Assembly (NCBI GenBank): GCA_018003315.1
Contig: JAGNEJ010000002.1
Span: 91,267-155,266 of the forward strand
Direction: 5' to 3'
Length of the DNA stretch: 64,000 bases
DNA from: Verrucomicrobiales bacterium
GTDB taxonomy: Bacteria; Verrucomicrobiota; Verrucomicrobiia; Verrucomicrobiales; V1-33
Shown: in pieces, positions 1 through 8,640 of the stretch
Layout of the letters: each line of letters starts with the position of its first letter
Numbering within the stretch: the first letter of the stretch is position 1
Program-made: the position numbers and the translations under genes
The notes under the pieces: model-generated
Told to the model about the DNA's origin: nothing
Seen by the model: only the letters and a program-made list of their open reading frames with translations
The model's database searches: none

Positions 1-91
1 CGGCGCGGATTCTGGCATGGATGCTGCGGAGGTGGTCGATGGCTAGGACGTCAGCCTCGCTGGCCTGGGGTGGAGTTGCGGTTTCCAACAT
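1..91 (-). CDS. Partial CDS, N-terminus only; possible MoxR-type AAA+ ATPase
   Basis: An open frame starts with ATG at 91 on the minus strand and runs off the left edge, so only about 30 residues are visible. The visible end reads ...LAIDHLRSIHARIRA. Many MoxR-family AAA+ ATPases begin with a short variable segment followed by a helix of this form just before the conserved VVGQ motif, which would lie outside the window. The family assignment is inference from this helix alone. No clear Shine-Dalgarno precedes the start. The next gene is divergent and starts at 439. Confidence 0.35.
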   Translation of the reverse strand, partial: MLETATPPQASEADVLAIDHLRSIHARIRA

Positions 92-438
92 GCGTTTGGA
101 TTTGGACGATGGTGAGTGAGGAAAATGAATGGCCAGCGGACCCGCTGGAGTCTGGAATTTATGAAAGCTAGCGCAGTGTCCGTTTGAGCGCCAAGCAAAG
201 AAACCGGCATTTGCAGAAAGTTTGCCTTGGCACCGTGGGGATGCTGTCCGGCGCAACTGGTTCCCCGGTTTTGTGCGGATGCAACCGGTGACTTCAACCC
301 CGTACGTGTCGCGCAGCACGCCTCCATTGCATTGTGCACCCGGCAAATTCCGGGTAATGGAATGCAGGGGTGGAAAAATCCGGAACCTGACGGAAATTAG
401 CCGCCACCAGACTGCATCGCTGAACCCTTCCCACGCCC
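92..438. other. Intergenic region between divergent genes
   Basis: This 347-base stretch separates the leftward partial gene from the rightward lipoprotein gene, so both promoters should lie here, but I see no convincing -35/-10 pair. A perfect 6-bp hairpin (CCAGCG at 133-138, loop GACC, CGCTGG at 143-148) has no T-run. Open frames through the region in either direction do not look like protein. I see nothing else in it. Confidence 0.4.
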
Positions 439-855
439 ATGCGCCCGATTTCCCTGCTGCTTTCCTTCGCCACCGCACTAATCGGTACCGCAATCCTTGG
501 GGGATGCGCCGGGACTGGAAGGCACTCCGCCGACCCGAACAAGCCGACCTATTGCTGCCTGTTCGATCCCGAAAAAGGCCATCGCATCATGCCGGAATCC
601 ACCGCCTCGCGGGTCCGTCTGGAACGCTGGGTGGAACGGCACACCGCCAAGCTGCAAAACGGCAAACCCCGTTTCCAGCTTCTCGCCGTTTCCTCCGACC
701 TGCGCATCCTCGACCGCGTGCCCATTTCCGACCAAATAACCCAAAAATCCAGGCACGCCCTGACTCCCGCCGACTGCGCGGAACTCCGGGCCTGCTTTTC
801 CGGCGGCCAGCCCGTCGCGGTGAATCTCGCTTCCGGCACCGTCACCGCACCCTGA
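439..855 (+). CDS. Hypothetical lipoprotein
   Basis: 138 residues. The N-terminus has a basic residue, a hydrophobic stretch and a lipobox (LGG-Cys, Cys about residue 23), so a lipid-anchored envelope protein is predicted. The mature part is small and polar, with a Cys pair after the anchor (YCC). I do not recognise the family. ATG at 439 is chosen because it directly precedes the signal peptide; there is no Shine-Dalgarno. The gamma-glutamyltransferase gene follows 26 bases downstream on the same strand, so the two may be co-transcribed. The stop codon lies inside a copy of the octamer CCTGACAA (851-858). Confidence 0.7.
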   Translation: MRPISLLLSFATALIGTAILGGCAGTGRHSADPNKPTYCCLFDPEKGHRIMPESTASRVRLERWVERHTAKLQNGKPRFQLLAVSSDLRILDRVPISDQITQKSRHALTPADCAELRACFSGGQPVAVNLASGTVTAP

Positions 856-881
856 CAATTCAAGCAGATTCCCGTCCGTTC

Positions 882-2612
882 ATGTCTGTGCCGCGACGCC
901 CCATTTCCGCTCTCGGCGGGCTCCGTCCTCTGAGCGCGGCCCTCCTCACGTTGTGCGCACCCTGGATGCCATCCCGCGCAGAGCCGCACCGGCAGGCGAC
1001 CGGATCCCGCGGAATGGTGGTCTGCGCCCATCCGCTCGCCGCCCAGGCTGGCATCCGCGCGCTCAACGACGGCGGGAATGCCGTGGATGCCGCCGTGGCC
1101 ACCGGGATGGCGCTGGCAGTGGTACACCCCTCGGCGGGAAACATCGGCGGCGGAGGGTTCATGCTCGTCCGCACCGCGGATGGAACGGTCACTTCCTTTG
1201 ATTTCCGGGAAAAAGCGCCGCAGGCAGCCACCGCGGAACTGTTTCTGGATGCCGCAGGAAAACTCATTCCCCAGTCCAATCACGAGGGGCACCGGGCCGT
1301 CGGCGTGCCAGGCACCGTGGCCGGATTCGATCTGGCACTGCGGCGGTTCGGGAAGAAATCCTGGGCTGCGGGGTGCGCGGCTGCCATCGACCTCGCCGAA
1401 CAGGGCTTCCCCCTAACGCCAGCCATGGCGGCGGAATTTGCCGCGCACAGCGCGGACTGGCTGAAAAATGCCGCGGCCAAGCGTGTCTTTCTGCGGCCCG
1501 ACGGCTCTCCATTTCCCGCTGGAGCTGCCTGGAAACAACCAGAGCTGGCCGCCACCCTGCGGCGCATCGCCGCACAGGGAGCCGCGGGATTCTACGGCGG
1601 CGAAACCGCGCGGCTGCTGGCCGCGGACATGGCGGCCCACGGCGGGATCATGGTGGAGGCGGATCTCGCGTCCTACCAGGCGAAGGAGCGCCCGCCCGTC
1701 CGGGGCACCTATCGCGGCTGGGAAGTCATTTCCATGGGACCGCCCAGTTCCGGCGGCGTGGCGCTCATCGAAATGCTGAACCTGCTGGAGCCGGACAAGG
1801 TGGGGGCGCTCCCACACCATTCCGCCCCGCACCTGCACCTGCTGGCGGAAGTGATGCGCCGCGCCTATGCGGACCGGGCCAGATTCCTTGGAGATCCGGA
1901 CTTCAATGCGGCGCTGCCCCTGACAAAACTCCTTTCCAAGGACCACGCCCTGGCCCTGCGGCGCAGCCTGCAGCCAGACAAGGCGGGGAAAAGCGCCCCA
2001 GCGGACGTGACCGAACCGGGAGAAAGCGAGGAAACCACCCATTTCTCCGTCGTCGATGCCGCGGGCAACGCGGTGGCCGTCACCTACACGCTGGAGTATT
2101 CCTACGGCGCCCGGATCGTGGCCGACGGCCTGGGATTCCTCTACAACAATGAAATGGGCGACTTCAACCCGCAGCCCGGACGGACCGATGCCACCGGGCT
2201 CATCGGCACGCCGCCCAACCGCATCAGCCCTGGCAAACGCATGCTGTCCAGCATGACCCCCACCCTGCTGGTGCGCGATGGCAAACTGCGGCTGGTGACC
2301 GGATCGCCCGGCGGACGCACCATCATCAACACCGTGCTGCAGGTCGTCAGCAACACCGTGGATTTCCAGATGGCCCTGCCCGCCGCCGTCGCCGCGGGAC
2401 GCATCCACCACCAGTGGCTGCCCGATGAAATCCGCGCGGAGCCCGCCGCCATGAACGACGCGGCACGGCACGCCCTGCAATCCATGGGCCACACCGTCCG
2501 CGTCGGATCCAAGCAGGGCCGGGTCATGGCCATTGCGGTCGATCCGGCTTCCGGCACCCGCACGGGCGTCGCCGATCCGCGTGATCCCGACGCCGCGGCC
2601 CTGGCCCAGTAG
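882..2612 (+). CDS. ggt: Gamma-glutamyltransferase (gamma-glutamyltranspeptidase)
   Basis: 576 residues; an N-terminal nucleophile hydrolase that cleaves gamma-glutamyl bonds of glutathione and related peptides, normally outside the cytoplasmic membrane. A signal-peptide-like start (hydrophobic to about residue 30) is followed by the large subunit. The autoprocessing and catalytic site is the TTHFSVVD motif, with Thr386 the expected nucleophile and the new N-terminus of the small subunit. The later PSSGG and SPGG motifs of the family are present. The length is typical. The frame stays open upstream to 222, but ATG 882 precedes the signal peptide and lies just after the lipoprotein gene. The stop is 10 bases from the end of the convergent U32 gene, leaving no room for a hairpin terminator. 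Confidence 0.93.
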   Translation: MSVPRRPISALGGLRPLSAALLTLCAPWMPSRAEPHRQATGSRGMVVCAHPLAAQAGIRALNDGGNAVDAAVATGMALAVVHPSAGNIGGGGFMLVRTADGTVTSFDFREKAPQAATAELFLDAAGKLIPQSNHEGHRAVGVPGTVAGFDLALRRFGKKSWAAGCAAAIDLAEQGFPLTPAMAAEFAAHSADWLKNAAAKRVFLRPDGSPFPAGAAWKQPELAATLRRIAAQGAAGFYGGETARLLAADMAAHGGIMVEADLASYQAKERPPVRGTYRGWEVISMGPPSSGGVALIEMLNLLEPDKVGALPHHSAPHLHLLAEVMRRAYADRARFLGDPDFNAALPLTKLLSKDHALALRRSLQPDKAGKSAPADVTEPGESEETTHFSVVDAAGNAVAVTYTLEYSYGARIVADGLGFLYNNEMGDFNPQPGRTDATGLIGTPPNRISPGKRMLSSMTPTLLVRDGKLRLVTGSPGGRTIINTVLQVVSNTVDFQMALPAAVAAGRIHHQWLPDEIRAEPAAMNDAARHALQSMGHTVRVGSKQGRVMAIAVDPASGTRTGVADPRDPDAAALAQ

Positions 2613-2622
2613 GCATCGTCGT

Positions 2623-5082
2623 TCAACTGGACGCCTGGCGCAGCGTGCCGCTGGTCACTCCGAGCTGCGAAGTGGCCCGCAGGTGCATCCAGAGGCTGGC
2701 GGCATCCACCTCTCCCGCCAGAAGTTTTTGATAGGACTGGATGATTTCCGCGGCTTCCTCCGCCGGTTCCTCCAGCAGTTCGATGCGATAGCGCCGCAGT
2801 CCGGCGGCCTGGAATTGCGGGAAATACCGGGCACCCGTTTGCGCCACCGCGTTGAACAGCGTGTTCCGGCAGCCCACGTCCGCCTTCAAAGGATGCTCCA
2901 TGCCCACCCGGTCTCGCAGTTTCACCGCATGCTTTTCGCAGGGCCGGCCGCAGTCCAGAAAGGTCTTTCCGCTGCTGAGAAATGCCGCAAACACACAGTG
3001 CTCCATGTGAAACATCGGCATGTGTTGGTGAATGGTTAGTTCAAACCAGGACGGTGGTGCGGCATGCAGCAAATCCAGTGCCTGCTCCGCATTGAGATCA
3101 TAGGAAACCGTCAGGCGCTCCAGCCCCTGGCGCATCAGGTGCCGGGCGGTGAGCGGGTTCGCAACGTTGAGGGAAAAGTCCCCCACACAGCGCCATCCCG
3201 CAGCGGTGAAATGGCGGATGCCGCCCAGATTGCGCACCAGAATTCCGTGCGGGGCGGCCAGTTCGATGAGCTTGAACACTCCCTGCTCTCCGGGTTTTTG
3301 GATGCGCGGAGTGGCCAGGAAAATACGGGTATCGCCTTCAGCTTTTGTCAGGTCCACCGCCTCGCGATACCGCCGCACCTCCTCGAAATCCACATAGAGC
3401 GTCCGAATGCCCGCCGCCAATGCAGCCCGGATCTGATCCATGGTGCGGCAGAGCACCACCAGCTCCGGCTCCAATGGCCGGTCGGCGGCAGCCCGTTGCG
3501 CGGCAATTTCCCCGAGATCCGCGGCGACCATGCCACTGGCCGGCGGCTTCCAGGTTCGTCGGGTCTGCCCGTCCAGCACGGTCAACAGTTGCCGCCGCAG
3601 CCGGTTCAGCTCGCTAGCCGGAAGCATCACCGATCCTGACAAATGATTCTCCGCCTCCGCCAACCTCCAGCCAGTGCCGCCCAGCCGCCCCAGCTGTTCC
3701 CGCAGCAGTTCCGTGGTGAGCGGGCGCCTGTCCGCAGCCTGCAGCGACATGGCGGACGACGCCGAAGCCAGCACCGTTCCGTCCTGCGAAATCGCTGCAA
3801 GCACCAGCGGCTCCCCGACACTTCCGGACACCCTGACATGCAGTTCCCGGCGCGGGCGCACGGGGATGTCTCCCTTGAACGAGCGGCGCAGTTCGCGGTC
3901 CAGTGCAGGATCACTCGTTTTCCAGACCCGGTCGCCGGGCTGCAGCCGGCTCCAGTCGATCTTTCCCCGCTGCAGCTCGATGCGTTGTCCGGCCACCGCG
4001 AACAGAAATCCGCCCTGCTCCCGGTCGGTGTCCTCGCCGGTGTCAAAAACAATGCCGTCGCCCGGTTTGAGCGGCGCCCGCATTTCATCCAGATCCGCGC
4101 CATCGCCCCGAATGGCAGCGATGCGCCCCACAAATGGCCCGCGCTTCTTGCCAAAGCGCGCCCCCACCAGTTCCTGATGATTGACGCCATGCATCCATCC
4201 GGAAAACAGACCGCGGGAAAACGTCATCTCCAGGGCATGACGGTCCGCGCTGGTTACCGGAGACGGTGAATTGGTTAGGGAAGCATCGATGGCCTTGCGG
4301 TAAACCTGGGTCACGGCAGCGACGTATTCCGGGCTCTTCAGGCGGCCTTCGATCTTGAAACTGGCGACGCCCAGGGACACGAGGCGCGGAATTTCATCCA
4401 CCGCCGCCAGGTCCTGCGGGGAAAGCAGATAGCGCTTGTCGCCCAGATCGCGCAGGACGCCGTCCACCACCAATTGATAGGGCATCCGGCACGCCTGGGC
4501 GCATTCTCCGCGGTTGGCGCTGCGCTGGCCGAGGCTTTCACTGGTGAGGCACTGTCCGGAGTACGCCACGCACAAGGCCCCGTGGACGAAAACTTCCAGC
4601 GGTACCGGCGGCTTGCCGAAGCGCTCCAGTTCGCGCAGGCTCAGCTCCCGCGCCAGCACCGCGCGGTCCACGCCCAGCTCCCGGGCAAATTCCAGCCCCT
4701 CCGGCGAGGTAATCGTCATCTGGGTGGAAGCGTGCAGTTCGACATCTGGCGCCACCCTCCGGACCAGCGTGGCCAAGCCCAGATCCTGCACGATCACGGC
4801 ATCCACTTCCGAGCGCTGCAGCCACGCCAGTTGCTCCTCCGCCGCTGCCAGTTCCGCGGTGAAGACCAGCGTATTGAAGGCGACAAACCCGCGGACTCCA
4901 TGGTCGTGCAAAAAGCGCATGAGGTCAGGCAGCTCCTCCGCAGAAAAATTGTCCGCACGCAGCCGGGCATTGAACCGGGGCAGCCCAAAATAGATGGCAT
5001 CCGCGCCATTGGCGACCGCCGCACGGGCGCAGTCCCAATTCCCAGCCGGGGCCAGCAATTCAATGTTCCGGAAATTTCCCAC
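2623..5082 (-). CDS. U32 family peptidase, RlhA-like (23S rRNA hydroxylation)
   Basis: 819 residues from a GTG at 5082, which has AGGA about 8 bases upstream; the frame is open further up but that part overlaps pheS. The N-terminus reads IELLAPAGNW, typical of U32 proteins. The signature with EVFVHGALC and SGQC lies near residue 164, followed by the Cys-containing segment RGECAQAC. A middle domain and a Cys-rich C-terminal part (EHCVFAAF, CGRPCEKH) match the long RlhA/DUF3656 form, which in E. coli hydroxylates C2501 of 23S rRNA. At over 800 residues it is longer than the E. coli protein (about 650), as in many other phyla. A role in rRNA hydroxylation is inferred from the family. It follows pheS on the same strand. 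Confidence 0.85.
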   Translation of the reverse strand: MGNFRNIELLAPAGNWDCARAAVANGADAIYFGLPRFNARLRADNFSAEELPDLMRFLHDHGVRGFVAFNTLVFTAELAAAEEQLAWLQRSEVDAVIVQDLGLATLVRRVAPDVELHASTQMTITSPEGLEFARELGVDRAVLARELSLRELERFGKPPVPLEVFVHGALCVAYSGQCLTSESLGQRSANRGECAQACRMPYQLVVDGVLRDLGDKRYLLSPQDLAAVDEIPRLVSLGVASFKIEGRLKSPEYVAAVTQVYRKAIDASLTNSPSPVTSADRHALEMTFSRGLFSGWMHGVNHQELVGARFGKKRGPFVGRIAAIRGDGADLDEMRAPLKPGDGIVFDTGEDTDREQGGFLFAVAGQRIELQRGKIDWSRLQPGDRVWKTSDPALDRELRRSFKGDIPVRPRRELHVRVSGSVGEPLVLAAISQDGTVLASASSAMSLQAADRRPLTTELLREQLGRLGGTGWRLAEAENHLSGSVMLPASELNRLRRQLLTVLDGQTRRTWKPPASGMVAADLGEIAAQRAAADRPLEPELVVLCRTMDQIRAALAAGIRTLYVDFEEVRRYREAVDLTKAEGDTRIFLATPRIQKPGEQGVFKLIELAAPHGILVRNLGGIRHFTAAGWRCVGDFSLNVANPLTARHLMRQGLERLTVSYDLNAEQALDLLHAAPPSWFELTIHQHMPMFHMEHCVFAAFLSSGKTFLDCGRPCEKHAVKLRDRVGMEHPLKADVGCRNTLFNAVAQTGARYFPQFQAAGLRRYRIELLEEPAEEAAEIIQSYQKLLAGEVDAASLWMHLRATSQLGVTSGTLRQASS

Positions 5083-5204
5083 GCGGCATCCTGCCGCCGC
5101 TTGTCCCGCCGTGCAATCGCTGATGCGTTGCCGATCCGTCGCCACCACTGCTGACTGAACCGGGAGCGAACCCTTCTGCTGCGCCAGAGGACCGGCGCGG
5201 AGCC

Positions 5205-6221
5205 TCAGGCAAACTGGGAGAGGAACCGGACGTCGTTTTCGATGAGGTGGCGGATGTCGCTGATGCCCCACTGGGTCATGGCCAGGCGTTCCAGACCCAT
5301 GCCGAAGGCGAAGCCGGTGACTTTGTCAGGGTGGTAGGCGTCGTCCCCGCGTTCCCTGGAGATGGCTTCGAACACGGCGGGGTCCACCATGCCGCAGCCG
5401 AGGATTTCCACCCAGCGCGGTTCCTGGCCGGCGGCGTGCAGCAGCACATCGACTTCATAACTGGGTTCGGTGAAGGGAAAGAAGTGCGGGCGAAAGCGCA
5501 CTTTGGTTCGCGGTCCGAGCAGGGCGCGGAAAAACGTTTCCAGGGTGCCTTTGAGGTCTCCCAGGCTCGCGTTGGCCGCCACGTAGAGCCCCTCCAACTG
5601 GGTGAAGGCGCTGAGGTGGGTCGCGTCGATTTCATCGCGCCGGAAGGCACTGCCCGGCGCAATGATGCGGATGGGCGGGGGCTGGGCGGTCATGGTGCGG
5701 ATTTGCACCGACGAGGTGTGGGTGCGCAGCAGCAGGCCGGAGTCGAAATAAAAGGTGTCACTCTCGTTGCGCGCCGGATGATTGGCGGGCGTGTTCAGGG
5801 CGTCAAAGCAGTGCCATTCGGTTTCGACTTCCGGACCGGTGGCCATGGCAAACCCCATGCGGCGCAAAATCTGCACCGCCTTGTGCAGCACCTGGGTCAT
5901 CGGGTGCAGTCCGCCGGAGGGCAGCGGACGCCCCGGCAGCGTCAGGTCGATGTCGGCCACTTCCGCCGCTTCCCGTGCCGCCATCAGTGCGGATTTTTTT
6001 GCGTCGATGGCTGCGGTGATTCCGTTGCGTGCTTCATTGAGCCGCGCCCCCACGGCGGCTTTTTGGTCGGGAGGCACCTCCCGCAAACCGGCGCTGGCTG
6101 CGGTCAGCGACCCTTTTTTTCCGAGAAATTTCAGCCGGAATTCCTCCAGCGCCGCCTCGTCGGAGACGGTGGTGATTTCCTCAAGGGCGGCGGCGAGCAG
6201 GCGGGTGAGTTGTTCTTCCAT
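5205..6221 (-). CDS. pheS: Phenylalanine--tRNA ligase alpha subunit
   Basis: 338 residues; the catalytic alpha chain of the heterotetrameric PheRS, charging tRNA-Phe in the cytoplasm. An N-terminal coiled-coil helix (MEEQLTRLL) is followed by the class II core: motif 2 with FRRDEIDATH near residue 193, and motif 3 with GMGLERLAM near residue 305. ATG 6221 gives the normal length; the upstream open frame has no protein-like sequence. The usual partner pheT is not adjacent: the next gene downstream is the U32 peptidase and the next upstream is divergent thiG. I saw no T-box or attenuator leader in the 158-base gap before the start. Confidence 0.95.
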   Translation of the reverse strand: MEEQLTRLLAAALEEITTVSDEAALEEFRLKFLGKKGSLTAASAGLREVPPDQKAAVGARLNEARNGITAAIDAKKSALMAAREAAEVADIDLTLPGRPLPSGGLHPMTQVLHKAVQILRRMGFAMATGPEVETEWHCFDALNTPANHPARNESDTFYFDSGLLLRTHTSSVQIRTMTAQPPPIRIIAPGSAFRRDEIDATHLSAFTQLEGLYVAANASLGDLKGTLETFFRALLGPRTKVRFRPHFFPFTEPSYEVDVLLHAAGQEPRWVEILGCGMVDPAVFEAISRERGDDAYHPDKVTGFAFGMGLERLAMTQWGISDIRHLIENDVRFLSQFA

Positions 6222-6379
6222 GAAGTCGTTGCAAAGTGAACCCGGACTCAAGCGCATTCCGGCACGGAGAAAAGGGGAAATTCGCCGCGGCCGGACGCAC
6301 AACGCGGTTGCAGACCGGCGCGGGTTCCGGATGATGGCGCGGTGCGCCCCGTGCCGCCCCCTTTCCATCCACATCCGCC

Positions 6380-7153
6380 ATGTTGAAAATTGCTGACCGA
6401 ACCTTTTCCTCCCGGCTGCTGCTGGGGACGGGAAAATTTGCCTCGCCCGAAATCATGCGCGAGACGATGGACGCATCCGGCACGGAAATGGTGACGGTAG
6501 CGCTGCGCCGGGCGGATTTGTCAGGAAAACGGGATCCCTTCGCCAACATTCTCGAATTCATCGACCCCGCCCGCTACCTGCTCTTGCCCAACACCTCCGG
6601 GGCGGTGAATGCAGAGGAGGCAGTGCGCCTGAGCCGGCTGGCGGCCGCGGCGGGCCTGCCGAGATGGGTGAAACTCGAAATCCATCCCGATCCGCGCTAT
6701 CTGTTGCCCGACCCGATTGAGACGCTCAAAGCCGCGGAGATTCTGGTGCGGGAGGGGTTTGCGGTGCTGCCCTACATCAATGCCGATCCGGTGCTGGCAA
6801 AGCGGCTGCAGGATGCGGGCACCGCCACCGTGATGCCGCTGGGCGCGCCCATCGGGTCAAATCGCGGCATCGAAACGCGGCGGCAGATTGAAATCATCAT
6901 CGAACAGGCCACGGTGCCGGTGGTGGTGGATGCGGGCATCGGGGCTCCGAGCCACGCGGCGGAGGCCATGGAAATGGGTGCCGATGCCGTGCTGGTGAAC
7001 ACGGCGATTGCCATCGCCCCCGACGCCCCCCGCATGGCCCGGGCGTTCCGCATGGCCGTGGAGGCGGGCCGCAGCGCCTTTGAAATCGGACTGGGCTCCC
7101 CGCGGCACGGCGCTTCACCCACCAGTCCCTTGAGCGGATTTCTGGAAAACTGA
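6380..7153 (+). CDS. thiG: Thiazole synthase ThiG
   Basis: 257 residues, the usual length. ThiG forms the thiazole phosphate ring of thiamine from deoxyxylulose phosphate, ThiS thiocarboxylate and dehydroglycine. Visible family landmarks are the N-terminal SRLLLGTGK, the Lys in WVKLEI expected to form the imine with the substrate, [10 protein letters not shown], and the phosphate-binding VVDAGIG segment. It stands alone: no thiS, thiF, thiH, thiO or thiC is near, and I found no TPP riboswitch (THI-box) sequence in the 158 bases before the start. No Shine-Dalgarno precedes the ATG. It converges on the dGTPase gene. Confidence 0.95.
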   Translation: MLKIADRTFSSRLLLGTGKFASPEIMRETMDASGTEMVTVALRRADLSGKRDPFANILEFIDPARYLLLPNTSGAVNAEEAVRLSRLAAAAGLPRWVKLEIHPDPRYLLPDPIETLKAAEILVREGFAVLPYINADPVLAKRLQDAGTATVMPLGAPIGSNRGIETRRQIEIIIEQATVPVVVDAGIGAPSHAAEAMEMGADAVLVNTAIAIAPDAPRMARAFRMAVEAGRSAFEIGLGSPRHGASPTSPLSGFLEN

Positions 7154-7211
7154 ACCGGCTCCCTGGGTTTCCCTTCGAACCCGCCGCGGGACGCGCATCA
7201 TTTGTCAGGTT

Positions 7212-7228
7212 GCGGCTGGTTTTGCCGC
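7212..7228. terminator. Weak hairpin between convergent thiG and dgt
   Basis: GCGGC at 7212-7216 pairs with GCCGC at 7224-7228 across a 7-base T-rich loop. It lies in the 86-base gap between the ends of two convergent genes, which suits a bidirectional terminator, but the stem is short and no clean T-run follows. A CCTGACAA octamer copy (reverse orientation, 7202-7209) sits beside it. Confidence 0.3.
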
Positions 7229-7239
7229 GCGGCATGGGC

Positions 7240-8517
7240 TCAGACCAGATCCACGATGGAGCCGAAATCGGCCTCGAAGAGACGCTTGTAGGTCCGCGCG
7301 GCAAAGCCGTCGGTCATGCGGCTCAGCGCATCGCAGAGCAGCCTGGCGGTGGACTCCGCATCCGGTGCGGCTGCCAGCGCCGCTTCGTCCGTTTCGCTCA
7401 GGAGATGGAGCCGGTGGACGGGAGGATCCTGAAGATACCGGCCACAGAAAGCCTCGAAGAGGCGTGTCAGGATGAAGTCCGCCTTGTACTCCAACTGCTG
7501 CAGTTGCCGGCTTCGGAAGACGAGGTGAAGCGCCATCCGCTTATAAAGCCGCGCCTCCTCGCGCGCCTCCTCGGTGATGCCCAGACGGAAACGATAGCGG
7601 TTGCTCAGCTCCGACATGAAATTGGCGTCCGGTTCCAGGGTGGCCGCGTCGATGGCATCGCCGATTTTCCGCCGCAGCCGCGCCTCGGCCCTCCCGCCCC
7701 CGCGGCGCATGCCTTCGAGCAGGGAGCGCACGTTTTCCGCATCGGATCCTGACAATTGTTGCGCCTCCGCCCAGTGCTCCACCCGTTCCGGGGTAATGAA
7801 TCCGGCGTTGATGCCGTCGGCGATGTCATTGAGCGAATAGGCGGTGTCGTCCGCCCAGTCCATGATCTGGCACTCGATGCTGCGGAAGGAGTCGCGGTGC
7901 CTGCCCGGAGGAAGTTCCGGCGGGATGGCATTGCCACCGAGGACGAAATCCAGATAGCGATCCTGGGCGTCGTAGAGAAAGTGATTTTCCGGAGCGGCCA
8001 GTTCGCTGAAGAGCGTCTTGTATTTGAGCACGCCGTCGAGCAGGGCGCGGCACGGGTTCATGCCCTGCCGGCGGCCGGTGAAAATGGTTTCCGTGAGCAG
8101 CCGCAGCGTCTGCGCATTGCCCTCAAATCCGCCCCAGGGTAGCAGCAGCCGGTGCAGGGTACGCTCCCCGGCATGGCCGAATGGCGGATGGCCGATGTCA
8201 TGGGCCAGACACGCGGCTTCCACGAGGTCCGGATCGATGAAAAAGTCCTCCGCCAGCAGCGGACTGCGGCGGCGCAGCGATTCGCAGATGCTGCGCCCGA
8301 TCTGCGAGACCTCGATGCTGTGGGTCAGCCGGGTGCGGTAGAAGTCGTATTCACCGGAAAGAAAAACCTGGGTCTTGCTCTGCAGCCGGCGGAAGGCGGA
8401 AGTGTGGATGATGCGGTCGCGGTTGATCTGAAAAATGCTGCGGTATTCCCCCTCACGGGAGCGGTGCGGCTCCAGCGTTTCCAGGTCGAAGGCGGAATAG
8501 AACTGATTGTCGGGCAT
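7240..8517 (-). CDS. dgt: dGTPase-type HD phosphohydrolase
   Basis: 425 residues. It belongs to the deoxyguanosine triphosphate triphosphohydrolase family, which releases tripolyphosphate from dGTP and helps control dNTP pools. HD-domain metal ligands are visible: His in RLTHSIEVSQ (about residue 62), His-Asp in CLAHDIGHPPFGH (about residue 105) and the later Asp in MDWADDTAYS. The HSREGEYRSIF-like N-terminus is also typical. ATG 8517 is preceded by GGAG at a good distance, one of few Shine-Dalgarno sequences in this window. It lies downstream of mutL on the same strand with a 123-base gap, so the pair may be one nucleotide-quality unit, though this is only inferred. Confidence 0.9.
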   Translation of the reverse strand: MPDNQFYSAFDLETLEPHRSREGEYRSIFQINRDRIIHTSAFRRLQSKTQVFLSGEYDFYRTRLTHSIEVSQIGRSICESLRRRSPLLAEDFFIDPDLVEAACLAHDIGHPPFGHAGERTLHRLLLPWGGFEGNAQTLRLLTETIFTGRRQGMNPCRALLDGVLKYKTLFSELAAPENHFLYDAQDRYLDFVLGGNAIPPELPPGRHRDSFRSIECQIMDWADDTAYSLNDIADGINAGFITPERVEHWAEAQQLSGSDAENVRSLLEGMRRGGGRAEARLRRKIGDAIDAATLEPDANFMSELSNRYRFRLGITEEAREEARLYKRMALHLVFRSRQLQQLEYKADFILTRLFEAFCGRYLQDPPVHRLHLLSETDEAALAAAPDAESTARLLCDALSRMTDGFAARTYKRLFEADFGSIVDLV

Positions 8518-8640
8518 GGCGCATCTCCGGTTAGCGGCAGCGCGGAGCATGGCAGGCCGCCTCCCGGCCCGCAACCGCCTTGTGGACGGAAATCACACCC
8601 TGCGCCGCGAGGACGCCGCCGCTGCGCCGCCTGCGGCCGC

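Noticed and set aside
222-881. Upstream extension of the gamma-glutamyltransferase frame to 222
   Set aside because: The added 220 residues overlap the lipoprotein gene and have no protein character; ATG 882 precedes the signal peptide.
5247-6239. Long plus-strand frame opposite pheS
   Set aside because: It is a GC-frame shadow of pheS; its composition is Gly/His/Arg-rich with no recognisable domain.
6222-6379. TPP riboswitch before thiG, or a T-box before pheS
   Set aside because: No CTGAGA/THI-box core and no T-box sequence are visible in the divergent gap.
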